Assembly (NCBI GenBank): GCA_040902885.1
Contig: JBBDWK010000001.1
Span: 1-9,955, forward strand
Source: JBBDWK01 sp040902885
GTDB taxonomy: Bacteria > Acidobacteriota > Terriglobia > Bryobacterales > Bryobacteraceae
Length of the DNA: 9,955 nucleotides
Direction of reading: 5' to 3'
Positions 7,063 through 9,955 of the stretch are shown piece after piece. A program made the position numbers and the translations under genes. Each line of letters starts with the position of its first letter. Within the stretch, counting starts at the first letter, position 1. A model generated the notes under the pieces. That model was not told where the DNA came from and searched no databases. It saw only the letters and a list, made by a program, of their open reading frames with translations.

Positions 7063-9753
7063 CTAATTTACGTACAGAAACTCGTTCGAAGCCAATAATG
7101 CCTGCGCATAGCGCGCCCACGAATCGCCGCCTTCCGAGACGAACTCCCGTCCCCACTGCAATTCCTTCGCGGAGGGATCGCGGCCAAACGCCAGCCGGTA
7201 TGCCAGCCGCACGCGCGCCGCCGCGTCGCCGGCCGGGACGTCCCGGACTAACCGTTCGGCAAACCGCTCCGCCTGCCGTATCACGAAATCATTGTTCAGA
7301 AAGAATAAGCGCTGCAGCGGGGTTGTGGTTACGATGCGCTGTTCGCTGGTGTCATTCGCGTTGGGGAAATCGAACGTGGCCAGAGTCGCATCGAGTTTTC
7401 GCCGGCTGATGAAGCTGTACACGGTCCGCCGTCGGTTCCTGGCATCCTTGATGTCGAGCGGAGGGCCTCCAATCACCCCATCCAGCTCGCCCGAGACGGC
7501 GAGCATCGAATCCCGTGCCGCCTCGATATCCAGCCGCCGCACATTCGCACGCCATAGCAGTCGGTTGTCTCCATCCAACCGCGAGTTCTTCTCGATGTTC
7601 TCGCTCGCCAATCCGTAAGTAGCGGAGAGAACGATCTCCCGGTGCACGGCCTTGATCGACCAGCGATTCTCCACGAAGCGCGCGGCGAGGTAATCGAGCA
7701 GCTCGGGATGCGTCGGCCGCTCGCCGAGCTGGCCAAAGTTGCTGGGTGTCCTCACGATGCCCTGGCCGAAATGATGCGCCCAGATTCGATTCACCATTAC
7801 GCGCGCGGTGAGCGGGTTGTCCGGGCTGGCGATCGCTTCCGCCAGTTCCAACCGGCCGCTTCCCTTGTGAAAGGGCTCAGGCGGCCCGTCGCAGAGAATG
7901 GACAGAAAAGCTCGAGGGGCCTCTTCTCCAAGGGTTTCCGGGTTCCCCCTGACATGCACCTTCATGTTCGCCGGCTTCTCGGCGTCTTCGATCACGTGCA
8001 GGAAGGGGTATTTCTCCGGCAGACTCTTCTTCTTCGCGGCAAGCGTGGCATTCAGCTCCTCGACGTAAGACTTCCATTCGCCATGCAGGAACCGGTCAAT
8101 CTTATCGCCCGAGTAATAGATGACCCGGTCGCCCTTATTCGCCGAGAATCCCGTTCGGGACTCGCCAAACAGTCCGGCCCAGAACACGTATTTGTCGCGC
8201 GGGTAGGGGAGTAAAACGATCTTCGCCAGCGCCGGATTGCCTTCCGCCCCGCCCAGCGTCGCCAAATTCTTTTCTTCAATCTCGCGAATCTCTTTGTGTA
8301 CCTGAAGCACAACGGCCTGAAATTCGGCCGCTACCTTTCGGGCCTCTTCCAGATCGCCGCCCCGAGCCAGCATCTCATTCCACACCTTCAGGTGCGGATG
8401 TTCGTGGTCTTTTCGTTCCAGATACCCGATCCACCGCCGCAGCGTTTCCGGGTCCAGATCGTCCGCGGCGGCAACCTGCCCGGCTGCCAGTTTTTGAGGA
8501 CCGATGACCTTCCATGCGGAAGGCAGATAGCGATCGATCCGGGTGGCGAGGATCTCCGCCAGTTGCCTCGCCTGTTGCTCGCGAAAGCGGCTCAGCGTCT
8601 GCTGAAGCTCTTCGATCTCTTTTTCGCGCTTTCGGTATTCGGCGACAACGCTTTCGGGCGCCAGCGGGTGCTCTTTCAGCTTCGTGCTTTGAAACACTCC
8701 CAGCAGCGCGTAGTAGTCCTTGGTGGGAATCGGGTCGAATTTATGATCGTGGCATTGGGCGCAGCCGACGGTGAGACCGAGAAATGCCTTGCCGGTCACA
8801 TCCGGGCGGTCTTCCTGGTATTGCGCGCTCATGCCGTAGAAGCCCAGGCCGGCCATCAACCGCTCGCGACTATCGACGGGGAGAAGGTCGGCGGCAATCT
8901 GCGCTTTCACGAACAGGTCATACGGCATGTCCTGGTTGAATGCCTGAATCACCCAGTCCCGAAATCGAAAGCTGTTCGGATAGGGCTCGTCGGCCACGAT
9001 GTTGAGTTTGTCGTCGGTGTAGCGAGCAACGTCCAGCCAGTGGCGCCCCCATCGCTCGCCATAGTGAGGGGAACCGAGCAGCCCGTCAACAACCTTGGCC
9101 AGGGCATCCGGCGACCGATCCTTCTCGAATGCGTCGACTTCATCCGGACTCGGGGGCAGCCCGATCAGATCCAGGTATAACCTGCTCAGCAACACGTGCT
9201 TCGGGGCGGAGGGCACGGGCTGCAAGCCTTCTTTCTCCAGCCGGGCGAGAACGAAAGCATCAATCGGGTTCTTGATCCAGGCCTTGTTTCGAACCTCGGG
9301 GATGGCGGGCTTTCGAACAGACTGGAACGACCAGAACTCCCTGTGCTCCTGCGTGATTTGAAAGCCCTTCTCCGGCGCCGTCTTCTGCCGGGCTTCGGGC
9401 CAGATGGCGCCGGCTTTGATCCAGTCCCGGAGAACCGCCACCTCCTCCGGCTTCAGCTTGTTCTGCGGAGGCATGCGCAGCCGCGGGTGGGAGTAGGCGA
9501 CGGCCTGGATGAGAAGGCTCTCCTCGGGATTTCCGGGGATGACGGCGGGACCCGAATTGCCGCCCTTCAATAAAGCTTCCCGCGAAGCCATTTCGAGATT
9601 GCCCATGCGGCTTGCGGTGTGACAGGCAAAGCAATTTTGGGCCAGCAGCGGCCGGACCTTCATCTCGAAGAGTTCGTTTGCGTCGGCCGCAAGGCCAAGG
9701 GCGGGGAGCAGCGTCAGGAGACAGATCAGCGGAATAGGACGCGCAGCGGACAT
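7063..9753 (-). CDS. PSCyt1-DUF1549-DUF1553 secreted cytochrome-like protein
   Basis: An 896-residue exported protein with the planctomycete-type order PSCyt1 (PF07635), PSCyt2/DUF1549 (PF07583), PSD1/DUF1553 (PF07587). A Sec signal peptide occupies 1-22 or 1-23. PSCyt1 carries a haem c site CFACH (C41, C44, H45) and a likely distal Met94 in the MPP motif. DUF1549 spans about 162-365 and contains a second CXXCH, CAQCH (C331, C334, H335). A charged heptad-like segment (about 371-406) looks like a coiled coil. DUF1553 runs from about 630 to the C-terminus, with VNRIW around 654-658 and a typical end with SNEFLYVN. The family is proposed to act in periplasmic oxidation or polymer breakdown, but no reaction is established. 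An in-frame ATG at 9891 would add 46 residues with no signal peptide at the front and would run through the operator and promoter region, so I chose 9753. The Shine-Dalgarno there is weak (GAGA, 3 nt upstream). It is the first gene of a two-gene operon with the DUF1501 gene. Confidence 0.9.
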   Translation of the reverse strand: MSAARPIPLICLLTLLPALGLAADANELFEMKVRPLLAQNCFACHTASRMGNLEMASREALLKGGNSGPAVIPGNPEESLLIQAVAYSHPRLRMPPQNKLKPEEVAVLRDWIKAGAIWPEARQKTAPEKGFQITQEHREFWSFQSVRKPAIPEVRNKAWIKNPIDAFVLARLEKEGLQPVPSAPKHVLLSRLYLDLIGLPPSPDEVDAFEKDRSPDALAKVVDGLLGSPHYGERWGRHWLDVARYTDDKLNIVADEPYPNSFRFRDWVIQAFNQDMPYDLFVKAQIAADLLPVDSRERLMAGLGFYGMSAQYQEDRPDVTGKAFLGLTVGCAQCHDHKFDPIPTKDYYALLGVFQSTKLKEHPLAPESVVAEYRKREKEIEELQQTLSRFREQQARQLAEILATRIDRYLPSAWKVIGPQKLAAGQVAAADDLDPETLRRWIGYLERKDHEHPHLKVWNEMLARGGDLEEARKVAAEFQAVVLQVHKEIREIEEKNLATLGGAEGNPALAKIVLLPYPRDKYVFWAGLFGESRTGFSANKGDRVIYYSGDKIDRFLHGEWKSYVEELNATLAAKKKSLPEKYPFLHVIEDAEKPANMKVHVRGNPETLGEEAPRAFLSILCDGPPEPFHKGSGRLELAEAIASPDNPLTARVMVNRIWAHHFGQGIVRTPSNFGQLGERPTHPELLDYLAARFVENRWSIKAVHREIVLSATYGLASENIEKNSRLDGDNRLLWRANVRRLDIEAARDSMLAVSGELDGVIGGPPLDIKDARNRRRTVYSFISRRKLDATLATFDFPNANDTSEQRIVTTTPLQRLFFLNNDFVIRQAERFAERLVRDVPAGDAAARVRLAYRLAFGRDPSAKELQWGREFVSEGGDSWARYAQALLASNEFLYVN

Positions 9754-9773
9754 GGTTCTCGTATGGACTGATA

Positions 9774-9784
9774 TGGTCCGACCA
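9774..9784. promoter_or_regulatory. GntR/FadR-type operator candidate, site B
   Basis: TGGTCCGACCA is a palindrome with perfect 5-bp arms around a central base. It matches the TGGTCNGACCA core of the E. coli FadR consensus and the general TGGTNNNACCA core of that GntR subfamily. It lies 20 nt upstream of the cytochrome-like gene ATG (9753) and 12 nt after a candidate -10 box, nearly the same geometry as site A at the receptor gene. Binding here would block transcription initiation. The regulator is unknown. Confidence 0.55.
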
Positions 9785-9796
9785 GCAGCTTCCGCT

Positions 9797-9825
9797 ACCT
9801 TATCACGGGCGGCTTCCCGCCGCAA
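9797..9825 (-). promoter_or_regulatory. Weak candidate promoter of the cytochrome operon
   Basis: On the - strand a -35-like TTGCGG (9825-9820) and a -10-like TAAGGT (9802-9797) are 17 nt apart, placing the start near 9790 with a leader of about 37 nt. Each box matches consensus at only about half its positions, so the call depends partly on spacing and on the position of the operator-like palindrome just downstream. The spacer contains a small GC-rich inverted repeat (9808-9812 with 9817-9821). Confidence 0.3.
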
Positions 9826-9893
9826 TCCGTCGCTTGTGAGAAGGCAGGCAAAACCGCCCATATGCGCTAACTCAAGCCTAGGTACCGACATAT

Positions 9894-9904
9894 TGGTTAG
9901 ACCA
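9894..9904. promoter_or_regulatory. GntR/FadR-type operator candidate, site C
   Basis: TGGTTAGACCA is a second perfect-arm TGGTNNNACCA palindrome upstream of the cytochrome-like gene, exactly 120 bp from site B (about 11.4 helical turns). It could be an auxiliary operator that lets a dimeric regulator loop DNA, or could serve a divergent gene beyond the right edge. A TGGT half-site recurs at 9938-9941. No gene is seen in 9754-9955 apart from these regulatory-looking elements. Confidence 0.45.
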
Positions 9905-9955
9905 CTGGTGTCCGGCTAAAAGTCGAATAGAATCAATTGGTTGCTGATATCGAGT

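Noticed and set aside
8296..9180. Open frame of 294 codons on the + strand within the cytochrome-like gene
   Set aside because: It is a shadow of the opposite-strand DUF1549 coding region; its sequence has no family motif and no ribosome site.
9754..9891. N-terminal extension of the cytochrome-like gene to ATG 9891
   Set aside because: The 46 added residues are polar, would bury the signal peptide, and would overlap the candidate promoter and site B. ATG 9753 begins directly with a Sec signal.
1..9955. CRISPR array, tRNA, rRNA or riboswitch
   Set aside because: No regularly spaced repeats, cloverleaf-like sequence or conserved RNA core was found in the small amount of non-coding DNA.

Overview
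The window looks like a chromosomal fragment from an acidobacterium, most likely a Solibacter/Bryobacter-type member of the Acidobacteriota. This is inferred from gene content, not from a marker gene. It combines an Oar-like TonB-dependent receptor with an N-terminal carboxypeptidase-regulatory-like domain, a sulfatase-fold/TPR fusion, and a planctomycete/acidobacterium-type PSCyt1-DUF1549-DUF1553 cytochrome paired with a DUF1501 protein. GC content and codon use appear even throughout. A 10-N run at 3566-3575 marks a scaffold join, so this is probably a draft or metagenomic assembly.

Layout: four genes form two convergent pairs. Positions 1-161 hold two copies of a 14-bp repeat that resemble an insertion-sequence end, then a well-formed sigma70-like promoter, a TGGTNNNACCA palindrome, a small hairpin and a strong Shine-Dalgarno site. 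On the + strand follow a large outer-membrane receptor (162-3512), a REP-like nested palindrome interrupted by the N run (3519-3594), and a lipoprotein with an alkaline-phosphatase/sulfatase-superfamily domain and C-terminal TPRs (3611-5689). On the - strand, reading inward from the right edge, are a secreted two-CXXCH protein (9753-7063) and a Tat-type DUF1501 protein (7046-5679). These two are 16 nt apart and almost certainly one operon. The two gene pairs meet tail to tail with an 11-bp overlap at 5679-5689.

How they may work together (inference): all four products have export signals, so this is a cell-envelope module. The receptor would handle a ligand or transport at the outer membrane. 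The sulfatase-like lipoprotein and the DUF1501 protein probably share the alkaline-phosphatase fold and would act on ester or related bonds. The cytochrome-like protein could carry electrons. The substrate is unknown.

The most interesting signal is regulatory. A by-eye scan finds only three TGGTNNNACCA palindromes (the core of GntR/FadR-subfamily operators) in the window. All three lie upstream of the two transcription units (111-121; 9774-9784; 9894-9904). The two promoter-proximal copies sit at nearly the same distance downstream of candidate -10 boxes. This suggests that one regulator, encoded elsewhere, controls both units.
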